A stretch of DNA of 32,274 nucleotides, from the NCBI RefSeq assembly GCF_000003605.2, contig NW_003108864.1, positions 1 through 32,274 on the forward strand, written 5' to 3'. Positions 10,423-22,419 of this stretch are shown here, in pieces; the stretch's first letter is position 1, and each line of letters begins with the position of its first letter. The notes under the pieces are model-generated. The model was given only the letters and a program-made list of their open reading frames with translations. It made no database searches and was not told where the DNA came from. This stretch comes from Saccoglossus kowalevskii. Its lineage: Eukaryota > Hemichordata > Enteropneusta > Harrimaniidae. The position numbers and the translations under genes are program-made.

Positions 10423-10905
10423 GTGCCTAGTTCAATACAGTCTCATTGGGCGGTTTACAGCGAGATAAGTCAGTGCCTTAATTGCTCTATACAATCTCAT
10501 TGGGCGTTTTACAGTGAGAGAAGTCAGTGCCTTAATTGCTCTATACAGTCTCATTTGGGCGGTTTACAGCGAGATAAGTCAGTGCCTAGTTCTATACAGT
10601 CTCGTTGGGCGGTTTACAGCGAGATAAGTCAGTGCCTTAATTGCTCTATACAATCTCATTGGGCGTTTTACAGCGAGATAAGTCAGTGCCTTAATTGCTC
10701 TATACAGTCTCATTGGGCGGTTTACAGTGAGATAAGTCAGTGCCTTAATTGCTCTATACAATCTCATTGGGCGTTTTACAGTGAGAGAAGTCAGTGCCTT
10801 AATTGCTCTATACAGTCTCATTGGGCGGTTTACAGCGAGATAAGTCAGTGCCTTAATTGCTCTATACAAGCTCATTGGGCGTTTTACAGTGAGATAAGTC
10901 AGTGC
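10423..10905 (+). repeat. Type-1 54-bp block, copy 3
   Basis: Seven TTAATTGC units have markers at 10479, 10533, 10638, 10692, 10746, 10800 and 10854, with the TTCAATAC leader and the CATTTGGG step. Layout and open frames (forward 10423-10947, reverse 10579-10875) match copies 1 and 2. The spacing to the following type-2 block is 1180 bp rather than 1179, because of a one-base insertion (GGCTATGTTC) near 11509. Confidence 0.92.
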
Positions 10906-11602
10906 CTAGTTCTATACAGTCTCATTGGGCGGTTTACAGCGGGATAAGTCAGTGCCTAGTTCTATACAGTCTCATTGGGCGGTTTACAGTGAGAGAAGTC
11001 AGTGCCTAGTTCTATACAGTCTCATTGGGCGGTTTACAGCGAGATAAGTCAGTGCCTAGTTCTATACAGTCTCATTGGGCGGTTTACAGCGAGAGAAGTC
11101 AGTGCCTAGTTCTATACAGTCTCATTGGGCGGTTTACAGCGAGATAAGTCAGTGCCTAGTTCTATACAGCCTCATTGGGCGGTTTACAGCGAGAGAAGTC
11201 AGTGCCTAGATCTATGCAGTCTCATTGGGCGGTTTACAGTGAGAGAAGTCAGTGCCTAGTTCTATACAGTCTCATTGGGCGGTTTACAGCGAGATAAGTC
11301 AGTGCCTAGTTCTATACAGTCTCATTGGGCGGTTTACAGCGAGAGAAGTCAGTGCCTAGTTCTATGCAGTCTCATTGGGCGGTTTACAGCGAGAGAAGTC
11401 AGTGCCTAGTTCTATACAGTCTTATTGGGCGGTTTACAGCGAGAGAAGTCAGTGCCTAGTTCTATGCAGTCTCATTGGGTGGTTTACAGCGAGAGAAGTC
11501 AGTGGCTATGTTCTATACAGTCTTATTGGGCGGTTTACAGCGAGAGAAGTCAGTGCCTAGTTCTATACAGTCTCATTGGGTGGTTTACAGTGAGAGAAGT
11601 CA

Positions 11603-12084
11603 GTGCCTAGTTCTATACAGTCTCATTGGGCGGTTTACAGCGAGATAAGTCAGTGCCTTAATTGCTCTATACAATCTCATTGGGCGTTTTACAGTGAGAG
11701 AAGTCAGTACCTTAATTGCTCTATACAGTCTCATTTGGGCGGTTTACAGCGAGATAAGTCAGTGCCTAGTTCTATACAGTCTCGTTGGGCGGTTTACAGC
11801 GAGATAAGTCAGTGCCTTAATTGCTCTATACAATCTCATTGGGAGTTTTACAGCGAGATAAGTCAGTGCCTTAATTGCTCTATACAGTCTCATTGGGCGG
11901 TTTACAGCGAGATAAGTCAGTGCCTTAATTGCTCTATACAATCTCATTGGGCGTTTTACAGTGAGAGAAGTCAGTGCCTTAATTGCTCTATACAGTCTCA
12001 TTGGGTGGTTTACACCAAGATAAGTCAGTGCCTTAATTGCTCTATACAAGCTCATTGGGCGTTTTACAGTGAGATAAGTCAGTG
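11603..12084 (+). repeat. Type-2 54-bp block, copy 3
   Basis: Seven TTAATTGC units have markers at 11659, 11713, 11818, 11872, 11926, 11980 and 12034. It includes the GTACC, CTCGTTGGG, GGGAGTTTT and CACCAAG variants. The truncated 36-bp unit follows, with its junction at 12109/12110, and then the standard tail (12085-12324). From 12022 onward it is apparently identical to 7522-8354. Confidence 0.92.
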
Positions 12085-13266
12085 CCAAGTTCTATACAGT
12101 CTCATTGGGATAAGTCAGTGCCTAGTTCTATACAGTCTCATTGGGCGGTTTACAGTGAGAGAAGTCAGTGCCTCGCTCTATACAGCCTCATTGGGTGGTT
12201 ACAGCGAGAGAAGTCAGTGCCTGGTTCTATACAGACTCATTGGGCGGTTTACAGTGAGAGAAGTCAGTGCCTAGTTCTATACAGTCTCATTGGGCGGTTT
12301 ACAGCGAGAGAAGTCAGTGCCTAGTTCTATACAGTCTCATTGGGCGGTTTACAGTACGAGAAGTCAGTGCCTAGTTCTATACAGTCTCATTGGGTGGTTT
12401 ACAGCGAGATAAGTCAGTGCCTAGTTCTATACAGTCTCATTGGGCGGTTTACAGCGAGATAAGTCAGTGCCGAGTTCTATACAGTCTCATTGGGCGGTTT
12501 ACAGCGAGATAAGTCAGTGTCTAGTTCTATACAGTCTCATTGGGCGGTTTACAGTACGAGAAGTCAGTGCCTAGTTCTATACAGTCTCATTGGGTGGTTT
12601 ACAGCGAGATAAGTCAGTGCCTAGTTCTATACAGTCTCATTGGGCGGTTTACAGCGAGAGAAGTCAGTGCCTAGTTCTATACAGTCTCATTGGGCGGTTT
12701 ACAGCGAGATAAGTCAGTGCCTAGTTCTATACAGTCTCATTGGGCGGTTTACAGTGAGAGAAGTCAGTGCCTAGTTCTATACAGTCTCATTGGGCGGTTT
12801 ACAGCGAGATAAGTCAGTGCCTAGTTCTATACAGTCTCATTGGGCGGTTTACAGCGGGATAAGTCAGTGCCTAGTTCTATACAGTCTCATTGGGCGGTTT
12901 ACAGTGAGAGAAGTCAGTGCCTAGTTCTATACAGTCTCATTGGGCGGTTTACAGCGAGATAAGTCAGTGCCTAGTTCTATACAGTCTCATTGGGCGGTTT
13001 ACAGCGAGAGAAGTCAGTGCCTAGTTCTATGCAGTCTCATTGGGCGGTTTACAGCGAGAGAAGTCAGTGCCTAGTTCTATACAGTCTTATTGGGCGGTTT
13101 ACAGCGAGAGAAGTCAGTGCCTAGTTCTATGCAGTCTCATTGGGTGGTTTACAGCGAGAGAAGTCAGTGGCTAGTTCTATACAGTCTTATTGGGCGGTTT
13201 ACAGCGAGAGAAGTCAGTGCCTAGTTCTATACAGTCTCATTGGGTGGTTTACAGTGAGAGAAGTCA

Positions 13267-13589
13267 GTGCCTAGTTCTATACAGTCTCATTGGGCGGTTT
13301 ACAGCGAGATAAGTCAGTGCCTTAATTGCTCTATACAATCTCATTGGGAGTTTTACAGCGAGATAAGTCAGTGCCTTAATTGCTCTATTCAGTCTCATTG
13401 GGCGGTTTACAGCGAGATAAGTCAGTGCCTTAATTGCTCTATACAATCTCATTGGGCGTTTTACAGTGAGAGAAGTCAGTGCCTTAATTGCTCTATACAG
13501 TCTCATTGGGTGGTTTACACCAAGATAAGTCAGTGCCTTAATTGCTCTATACAAGCTCATTGGGCGTTTTACAGTGAGATAAGTCAGTG
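13267..13589 (+). repeat. Extra, shortened type-2 54-bp block
   Basis: Five TTAATTGC units have markers at 13323, 13377, 13431, 13485 and 13539. The GTACC unit, the CATTTGGG step and the CTCGTTGGG unit are missing, so the block starts at the GGGAGTTTT unit. The truncated 36-bp unit (junction 13614/13615) and the tail follow, with private changes GAGAATTC and CAGAGTC. It lies 1664 bp after the 11603 block and is an extra copy inside the third superunit. The 50-bp leader before it (13130-13266) matches the leaders of the other type-2 blocks. Confidence 0.9.
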
Positions 13590-14921
13590 CCAAGTTCTAT
13601 ACAGTCTCATTGGGATAAGTCAGTGCCTAGTTCTATACAGTCTCATTGGGCGGTTTACAGTGAGAGAATTCAGTGCCTCGCTCTATACAGCCTCATTGGG
13701 TGGTTACAGCGAGAGAAGTCAGTGCCTGGTTCTATACAGAGTCATTGGGCGGTTTACAGTGAGAGAAGTCAGTGCCTAGTTCTATACAGTCTCATTGGGC
13801 GGTTTACAGCGAGAGAAGTCAGTGCCTAGTTCTATACAGTCTCATTGGGCGGTTTACAGCGAGATAAGTCAGTGCCTAGTTCTATACAGTCTCATTGGGC
13901 GGTTTACAGTGAGAGAACTCAGTGCCTCGCTTTATACAGTCTCATTGGGTGGTTTACAGCGAGAGAAGTCAGTGCCTAGTTCTATACAGACTCATTGGGC
14001 GGTTTACAGTGAGAGAAGTCAGTGCCTAGTTCTATACAGTCTCATTGGGCGGTTTACAGCGAGAGAAGTCAGTGCCTAGTTCTATACAGTCTCATTGGGC
14101 GGTTTACAGCGAGATAAGTCAGTGCCTAGTTCTATACAGTCTCATTGGGCGGTTTACAGCGAGATAAGTCAGTGCCTAGTTCTATACAGTCTCATTGGGC
14201 GGTTTACAGTGAGAGAAGTCAGTGCCTAGTTCTATACAGTCTCATTGGGCGGTTTACAGTACGAGAAGTCAGTGCCTAGTTCTATACAGTCTCATTGGGT
14301 GGTTTACAGCGAGATAAGTCAGTGCCTAGTTCTATACAGTCTCATTGGGCGGTTTACAGCGAGATAAGTCAGTGCCGAGTTCTATACAGTCTCATTGGGC
14401 GGTTTACAGCGAGATAAGTCAGTGTCTAGTTCTATACAGTCTCATTGGGCGGTTTACAGCGAGTGAAGTCAGTGCCTAGTTCTATACAGTCTCATTGGGC
14501 GGTTTACAGCGAGATAAGTCAGTGCCTAGTTCTATACAGTCTCATTGGGCGGTTTAAAGCGAGAGAAGTCAGTGCCTAGTTCTATGCAGTCTCATTGGGC
14601 GGTTTACAGCGAGAGAAGTCAGTGCCTAGTTCTATACAGTCTCATTGGGCGGTTTACAGCAAGATAAGTCAGTGCCTAGTTCTATACAGTCTCATTGGGC
14701 GGTTTACAGCGAGAGAAGTCAGTGCCTAGTTCTATGCAGTCTCATTGGGCGGTTTACAGCGAGAGAAGTCAGTGCCTAGTTCTATGCAGTCTCATTGGGT
14801 GGTTTACAGCAAGAGAAGTCAGTGGCTAGTTCTATACAGTCTTATTGGGCAGTTTACAGCGAGAGAAGTCAGTGCCTAGTTCTATACAGTCTCATTGGGC
14901 GGTTTACAGTGAGAGAAGTCA

Positions 14922-15402
14922 GTGCCTAGTTCAATACAGTCTCATTGGGCGGTTTACAGCGAGATAAGTCAGTGCCTTAATTGCTCTATACAATCTCATT
15001 GGGCGTTTTACAGTGAGAGAAGTCAGTGCCTTAATTGCTCTATACAGTCTCATTTGGGCGGTTTACAGCGAGATAAGTCAGTGCCTAGTTCTATACAGTC
15101 TCGTTGGGCGGTTTACAGCGAGATAAGTCAGTGCCTTAATTGCTCTATACAATCTCATTGGGCGTTTTACAGCGAGATAAGTCAGTGCCTTAATTGCTCT
15201 ATACAGTCTCATTGGGCGGTTTACAGTGAGATAAGTCAGTGCCTTAATTGCTCTATACAATCTCATTGGGCGTTTTACAGTGAGAGAAGTCAGTGCCTTA
15301 ATTGCTCTATACAGTCTCATTGGGCGGTTTACAGCGAGATAAGTCAGTGAGTTAATTGCTCTATACAAGCTCATTGGGCGTTTTACAGTGAGATAAGTCA
15401 GT
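14922..15402 (+). repeat. Type-1 54-bp block, copy 4
   Basis: Seven TTAATTGC units have markers at 14978, 15032, 15137, 15191, 15245, 15299 and 15353. The last reads GTGAGTTAATTGC instead of GTGCCTTAATTGC. This private change puts a TGA into the forward frame that is open in the other type-1 blocks, cutting it to 142 codons. A frame broken in one copy and open in its near-identical sisters fits neutral satellite evolution. Confidence 0.92.
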
Positions 15403-16100
15403 GCCTAGTTCTATACAGTCTCATTGGGCGGTTTACAGCGGGATAAGTCAGTGCCTAGTTCTATACAGTCTCATTGGGCGGTTTACAGTGAGAGAAGTCA
15501 GTGCCTAGTTCTATACAGTCTCATTGGGCGGTTTACAGCGAGATAAGTCAGTGCCTAGTTCTATACAGTCTCATTGGGCGGTTTACAGCGAGAGAAGTCA
15601 GTGCCTAGTTCTATACAGTCTCATTGGGCGGTTTACAGCGAGATAAGTCAGTGCCTAGTTCTATACAGTCTCATTGGGCGGTTTACAGCGAGAGAAGTCA
15701 GTGCCTAGTTCTATGCAGTCTCATTGGGCGGTTTACAGTGAGAGAAGTCAGTGCCTAGTTCTATACAGTCTCATTGGGCGGTTTACAGCGAGATAAGTCA
15801 GTGCCTAGTTCTATACAGTCTCATTGGGCGGTTTACAGCGAGAGAAGTCAGTGCCTAGTTCTATGCAGTCTCATTGGGCGGTTTACAGCGAGAGAAGTCA
15901 GTGCCTAGTTCTATACAGTCTTATTGGGCGGTTTACAGCGAGAGAAGTCAGTGCCTAGTTCTATGCAGTCTCATTGGGTGGTTTACAGCAAGAGAAGTCA
16001 GTGGCTAGTTCTATACAGTCTTATTGGGCAGTTTACAGCGAGAGAAGTCAGTGCCTAGTTCTATACAGTCTCATTGGGCGGTTTACAATGAGAGAAGTCA

Positions 16101-16471
16101 GTGCCTAGTTCAATACAGTCTCATTGGGTGGTTTACAGCGAGATAAGTCAGTGCCTTAATTGCTCTATACAATCTCATTGGGCGTTTTACAGTGAGAGAA
16201 GTCAGTGCCTTAATTGCTCTATACAGTCTCATTTGGGCGGTTTACAGCGAGATAAGTCAGTGCCTAGTTCTATACAGTCTCGTTGGGCGGTTTACAGCGA
16301 GATAAGTCAGTGCCTTAATTGCTCTATACAATCTCATTGGGCGTTTTACAGCGAGATAAGTCAGTGCCTTAATTGCTCTATACAGTCTCATTGGGCGGTT
16401 TACAGTGAGATAAGTCAGTGCCTTAATTGCTCTATACAATCTCATTGGGCGTTTTACAGTGAGAGAAGTCA
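16101..16471 (+). repeat. Hybrid 54-bp block (type-1 head, HOR tail)
   Basis: Five TTAATTGC units have markers at 16157, 16211, 16316, 16370 and 16424. The block sits where a type-2 copy is expected (1179 bp after 14922). However, it has the type-1 TTCAATAC leader and the TTTACAATGAGAG variant seen otherwise only near 1669. After five units it jumps to the CCTCGCTC, GGTTAC, CCTGGTTC tail without the 36-bp truncated unit. It looks like a recombinant between a type-1 block and a type-2 tail. Confidence 0.87.
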
Positions 16472-17929
16472 GTGCCTAGTTCTATACAGTCTCATTGGGC
16501 GGTTTACAGTGAGAGAAGTCAGTGCCTCGCTCTATACAGCCTCATTGGGTGGTTACAGCGAGAGAAGTCAGTGCCTGGTTCTATACAGACTCATTGGGCG
16601 GTTTACAGTGAGAGAAGTCAGTGCCTAGTTCTATACAGTCTCATTGGGCGGTTTACAGCGAGAGAAGTCAGTGCCTAGTTCTATACAGTCTCATTGGGCG
16701 GTTTACAGCGAGATAAGTCAGTGCCTAGTTCTATACAGTCTCATTGGGCGGTTTACAGTGAGAGAACTCAGTGCCTCGCTTTATACAGTCTCATTGGGTG
16801 GTTTACAGCGAGAGAAGTCAGTGCCTAGTTCTATACAGACTCATTGGGCGGTTTACAGTGAGAGAAGTCAGTGCCTAGTTCTATACAGTCTCATTGGGCG
16901 GTTTACAGCGAGAGAAGTCAGTGCCAAGTTCTATACAGTCTCATTGGGCGGTTTACAGCGAGATAAGTCAGTGCCTAGTTCTATACAGTCTCATTGGGCG
17001 GTTTACAGCGAGATAAGTCAGTGCCTAGTTCTATACAGTCTCATTGGGCGGTTTACAGTGAGAGAAGTCAGTGCCTAGTTCTATACAGTCTCATTGGGCG
17101 GTTTACAGTACGAGAAGTCAGTGCCTAGTTCTATACAGTCTCATTGGGTGGTTTACAGCGAGATAAGTCAGTGCCTAGTTCTATACAGTCTCATTGGGCG
17201 GTTTACAGCGAGATAAGTCAGTGCCGAGTTCTATACAGTCTCATTGGGCGGTTTACAGCGAGATAAGTCAGTGTCTAGTTCTATACAGTCTCATTGGGCG
17301 GTTTACAGTACGAGAAGTCAGTGCCTAGTTCTATACAGTCTCATTGGGTGGTTTACAGCGAGATAAGTCAGTGCCTAGTTCTATACAGTCTCATTGGGCG
17401 GTTTACAGCGAGAGAAGTCAGTGCCTAGTTCTATACAGTCTCATTGGGCGGTTTACAGCGAGATAAGTCAGTGCCTAGTTCTATACAGTCTCATTGGGCG
17501 GTTTACAGCGAGAGAAGTCAGTGCCTAGTTCTATGCAGTCTCATTGGGCGGTTTACAGTGAGAGAAGTCAGTGCCTAGTTCTATACAGTCTCATTGGGCG
17601 GTTTACAGCGAGATAAGTCAGTGCCTAGTTCTATACAGTCTCATTGGGCGGTTTACAGTGAGAGAAGTCAGTGCCTAGTTCTATACAGTCTCATTGGGTG
17701 GTTTACAGCGGGATAAGGCAGTGCCCAGTTCTATGCAGTCTCATTGGGCGGTTTACAGCGAGAGAAGTCAGTGCCTAGTTCTATACAGTCTCATTGGGCG
17801 GTTTACAGTGAGAGAAGTCAGTGCTAGTTCTATACAGTCTCATTGGGCGGTTTACAGCGAGATAAGTCAGTGCCTAGTTCTATACAGTCTCATTGGGCGG
17901 TTTACAGCGAGATAAGTCAGTGCCTAGTT

Positions 17930-19640
17930 CTATGCAGTCTCATTGGGCGGTTTACAGCGAGAGAAGTCAGTGCCTAGTTCTATGCAGTCTCATTGGACAG
18001 TTTACAGTGAGACAAGTCAGTGCCTAGTTCTATACAGTCTCATTGGGCGGTTTACAGCGAGAGAAGTCAGTGCCTAGTTCTATACAGTCTCATTGGGCGG
18101 TTTACAGCGAGAGAAGTCAGTGCCTAGTTCTATGCAGTCTCATTGGACAGTTTACAGTGAGACAAGTCAGTGCCTAGTTCTATACAGTCTCATTGGGCGG
18201 TTTACAGCGAGACAAGTCAGTGCCTAGTTCTATGCAGTCTCATTGGACAGTTTACAGCGAGAGAAGTCAGTGCCTAGTTCTATACAGTCTCATTGGGCGG
18301 TTTACAGCAAGAGAAGTCAGTGCCTAGTTCTATACAGTCTCATTGGGCGGTTTACAGTGAGAGAAGTCAGTGCCTAGTTCTATACAGTCTCATTGGGCGG
18401 TTTACAGCGAGAGAAGTCAGTGCCTAGTTCTATACAGTCTCATTGGGCGGTTTACTGCGAGGGAAGTCAGTGCCTAGTTCTATACAGTCTCATTGGGCGG
18501 TTTACAGCGAGATAAGTCAGTGCCTAGTTCTATACAGTCTCATTGGGCGGTTTACAGCGAGATAAGTCAGTGCCTAGTTCTATACAGTCTCATTGGGCGG
18601 TTTACAGCGAGATAAGTCAGTGCCTAGTTCTATACAGTCTCATTGGGCGGTTTACAGCGAGAGAAGTCAGTGCCTAGTTCTATACAGTCTCATTGGACAG
18701 TTTACAGTGAGACAAGTCAGTGCCTAGTTCTATACAGTCTTATTGGGCGGTTTACAGTGAGACAAGTCAGTGCCTAGTTCTATACAGTCTCATTGGGTGG
18801 TTTACAGCGAGAGAAGTCAGTGCCTAGTTCTATACAGTCTTATTGGGCGGTTTACAGTGAGTCAAGTCAGTGCCTAGTTCTATACAGTCTCATTGGGCGG
18901 TTTACAGCGAGAGAAGTCAGTGCCTAGTTCTATACAGTCTCATTGGACAGTTTACAGTGAGACAAGTCAGTGCCTAGTTCTATGCAGTCTCATTGGGCGG
19001 TTTACAGCGAGATAAGTCAGTGCCTAGTTCTATACAGTCTCATTGGGCGGTTTACAGCGAGAGAAGTCAGTGCCTAGTTCTATACAGTCTCATTGGGCGG
19101 TTTACAGTGAGAGAAGTCAGTGCCTAGTTCTATACAGTCTCATTGGGCGGTTTACAGCGAGAGAAGTCAGTGCCTAGTTCTATACAGTCTCATTGGGCGG
19201 TTTACTGCGAGGGAAGTCAGTGCCTAGTTCTATACAGTCTCATTGGGCGGTTTACAGCGAGAGAAGTCAGTGCCTAGTTCTATACAGTCTCATTGGGCGG
19301 TTTACAGCGAGATAAGTCAGTGCCTAGTTCTATACAGTCTCATTGGGCGGTTTACAGCGAGATAAGTCAGTGCCTAGTTCTATGCAGTCTCATTGGACAG
19401 TTTACAGCGAGAGAAGTCAGTGCCTAGTTCTATACAGTCTCATTGGGCGGTTTACAGCAAGAGAAGTCAGTGCCTAGTTCTATACAGTCTCATTGGGCGG
19501 TTTACAGTGAGAGAAGTCAGTGCCTAGTTCTATACAGTCTCATTGGGCGGTTTACAGCGAGAGAAGTCAGTGCCTAGTTCTATACAGTCTCATTGGGCGG
19601 TTTACTGCGAGGGAAGTCAGTGCCTAGTTCATATACAGTC
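17930..19640 (+). repeat. Domain C, first part: GGACAG/GACAAG-rich units
   Basis: Regular 50-bp units with many GGACAGTTTAC junctions and TGAGACAAG units, both absent from the HOR domain. A TTTACTGCGAGGG unit occurs near 18451, 19201 and 19601. Bases 18221-18480 recur at 19371-19630, a 1150-bp (23-unit) offset. A private GAGTCAAG occurs near 18860. Bases 18901-19400 match 30272-30771 in unit order. No gene is seen. Confidence 0.87.
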
Positions 19641-22419
19641 TCATTGGGCGGTTTACAGCGAGATAAGTCAGTGCCTAGTTCTATACAGTCTCATTGGGCG
19701 GTTTACAGCGAGACAAGTCAGTGCCTCGCTCTATACAGTCTCATTGGGCGGTTTACAGCGAGATAAGTCAGTGCCTCACTCTATACAGTCTCATTGGGCG
19801 GTTTACAGCGAGATAAGTCAGTGCCTAGTTCTATACAGTCTCATTGGGCGGTTTACAGCGAGATAAGTCAGTGCCTAGTTCTATACAGACTCATTGGGCG
19901 GTTTACAGCGAGATAAGTCAGTGCCTAGTTCTATACAGTCTCATTGGGCGGTTTACAGCGAGACAAGTCAGTGCCTCGCTCTATACAGTCTCATTGGGCG
20001 GTTTACAGCGAGATAAGTCAGTGCCTCACTCTATACAGTCTCATTGGGCGGTTTACAGCGAGATAAGTCAGTGCCTAGTTCTATACAGTCTCATTGGGCG
20101 GTTTACAGCGAGACAAGTCAGTGCCTCGCTCTATACAGTCTCATTGGGCGGTTTACAGCGAGATAAGTCAGTGCCTAGTTCTATACAGTCTCATTGGACA
20201 GTTTACAGTGAGACAAGTCAGTGCCTAGTTCTATACAGTCTCATTGAGCGGTTTACAGTGAGACAAGTCAGTGCCTAGTTCTATACAGTCTCATTGGGCG
20301 GTTTACAGCGAGAGAAGTCAGTGCCTCACTCTATACAGTCTCATTGGGCGGTTTACAGCGAGATAAGTCAGTGCCTAGTTCTATACAGTCTCATTGGGCG
20401 GTTTACAGCGAGATAAGTCAGTGCCTAGTTCTATACAGTCTCATTGGACAGTTTACAGCGAGATAAGTCAGTGCCTCACTCTATACAGTCTCATTGGGCG
20501 GTTTACAGCGAGATAAGTCAGTGCCTAGTTCTATACAGTCTCATTGGGCGGTTTACAGCGAGATAAGTCAGTGCCTAGTTCTATACAGTCTCATTGGACA
20601 GTTTACAGCGAGATAAGTCAGTGCCTCACTCTATACAGTCTCATTGGGCGGTTTACAGCGAGATAAGTCAGTGCCTAGTTCTATACAGTCTCATTGGGCG
20701 GTTTACAGCGAGATAAGTCAGTGCCTAGTTCTATACAGACTCATTGGGCGGTTTACAGCGAGATAAGTCAGTGCCTAGTTCTATACAGTCTCATTGGGCG
20801 GTTTACAGCGAGACAAGTCAGTGCCTCGCTCTATACAGTCTCATTGGGCGGTTTACAGCGAGATAAGTCAGTGCCTAGTTCTATACAGTCTCATTGGGCG
20901 GTTTACAGCGAGATAAGTCGGTGCCTAGTTCTATACAGTCTCATTGGGCGGTTTACAGTGAGATAAGTCAGTGCCTAGTTCTATGCAGTCTCATTGGGCG
21001 GTTTACAGTGAGAGAAGTCAGTGCCTAGTTCTATACAGTCTCATTGGGTGGTTACAGCGAGAGAAGTCAGTGCCCAGTTCTATACAGTCTCATTGGGCGG
21101 TTTACAGCGAGATAAGTCAGTGCCTAGTTCTATGCAGTCTCATTGGGCGGTTTACAGCGAGATAAGTCAGTGCCTAGTTCTATACAGTCTCATTGGGCGG
21201 TTTACAGCGAGACAAGTCAGTGCCCAGTTCTATACAGTCTCATTGGGCGGTTTACAGCGAGAGAAGTCAGTGCCTAGTTCTATACAGTCTCATTGGGCGG
21301 TTTACAGCGAGATAAGTCAGTGCCTAGTTCTATGCAGTCTCATTGGGCGGTTTACAGCGAGATAAGTCAGTGCCTAGTTCTATACAGTCTCATTGGGCGG
21401 TTTACAGCGAGACAAGTCAGTGCCCAGTTCTATACAGTCTCATTGGGCGGTTTACATTGAGAGAAGTCAGTGCCTAGTTCTATACAGTCTCATTGGGCGC
21501 TTTACAGCGAGAGAAGTCAGTGCCTAGTTCTATGCAGTCTCATTGGGCGGTTTACAGTGAGAGAAGTCAGTGCCTAGTTCTATACAGTCTCATTGGACAG
21601 TTTACAGTGAGAGAAGTCAGTGCCTAGTTCTATACAGTCTCATTGGGCGGTTTACAGCGAGATAAGTCAGTGCCTAGTTCTATACAGTCTCATTGGGCGG
21701 TTTACAGTGAGAGAAGTCAGTGCCTAGTTCTATACAGTCTCATTGGGTGGTTTACAGCGGGATAAGGCAGTGCCCAGTTCTATGCAGTCTCATTGGGCGG
21801 TTTACAGCGAGAGAAGTCAGTGCCTAGTTCTATGCAGTCTCATTGGGCGGTTTACAGTGAGAGAAGTCAGTGCCTAGTTCTATGCAGTCTCATTGGGCGG
21901 TTTACAGTGAGAGAAGTCAGTGCCTAGTTCTATACAGTCTCATTGGGCGGTTTACAGCGAGATAAGTCAGTGCCTAGTTCTATACAGTCTCATTGGGCGG
22001 TTTACAGCGAGATAAGTCAGTGCCTAGTTCTATACAGTCTCATTGGGCGGTTTACAGTGAGAGAAGTCAGTGCCTAGTTCTATACAGTCTCATTGGGCGG
22101 TTTACAGCGAGATAAGTCAGTGCCTAGTTCTATACAGTCTCATTGGGTGGTTTACAGCGAGAGAAGTCAGTGCCTAGTTCTATGCAGTCTCATTGGGCGG
22201 TTTACAGCGAGAGAAGTCAGTGCCTAGTTCTATACAGTCTTATTGGGCGGTTTACAGCGAGAGAAGTCAGTGCCTAGTTCTATGCAGTCTCATTGGGTGG
22301 TTTACAGCGAGAGAAGTCAGTGGCTAGTTCTATACAGTCTTATTGGGCGGTTTACAGCGAGAGAAGTCAGTGCCTAGTTCTATACAGTCTCATTGGATGG
22401 TTTACAGTGAGAGAAGTCA
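19641..22419 (+). repeat. Domain C, second part: short nested periodicities
   Basis: After a one-base insertion (TTCATATAC, near 19629) the 50-bp register resumes. At 19651-20150 the order GATAAG, GACAAG with CCTCGCTC, GATAAG with CCTCACTC, GATAAG repeats twice with small changes. At 20351-20650 a 150-bp trimer ending in CCTCACTC occurs twice. At 21101-21450 a 200-bp tetramer with CTATGCAG and GTGCCCAG occurs nearly twice. From 21741 the AAGGCAG-marked series matches 8391-8700 and 9041-9350. From 22141 the leader of a type-2 block appears. No gene is seen. Confidence 0.85.

Larger units (their letters stand above)
1414..17929 (+). repeat. Domain B: ~4.3-4.5 kb higher-order repeat, ~3.5 copies
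   Basis: Type-1 blocks of 54-bp units, recognised by the leader variant TTCAATAC, start near 1685, 5978, 10423 and 14922, spaced 4293, 4445 and 4499 bp. A second block follows each one after 1179 or 1180 bp (2864, 7157, 11603, 16101). Each second block is followed by a tail with CCTCGCTC, a one-base-short GTTAC unit and CCTGGTTC, then by an ACGAG cassette. Extra second-type blocks at 9617 and 13267 show that copies have expanded internally. This is a higher-order repeat whose superunit contains roughly 85-90 monomers. Superunits differ mainly by loss or gain of whole monomers, as expected from unequal exchange. Confidence 0.88.
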
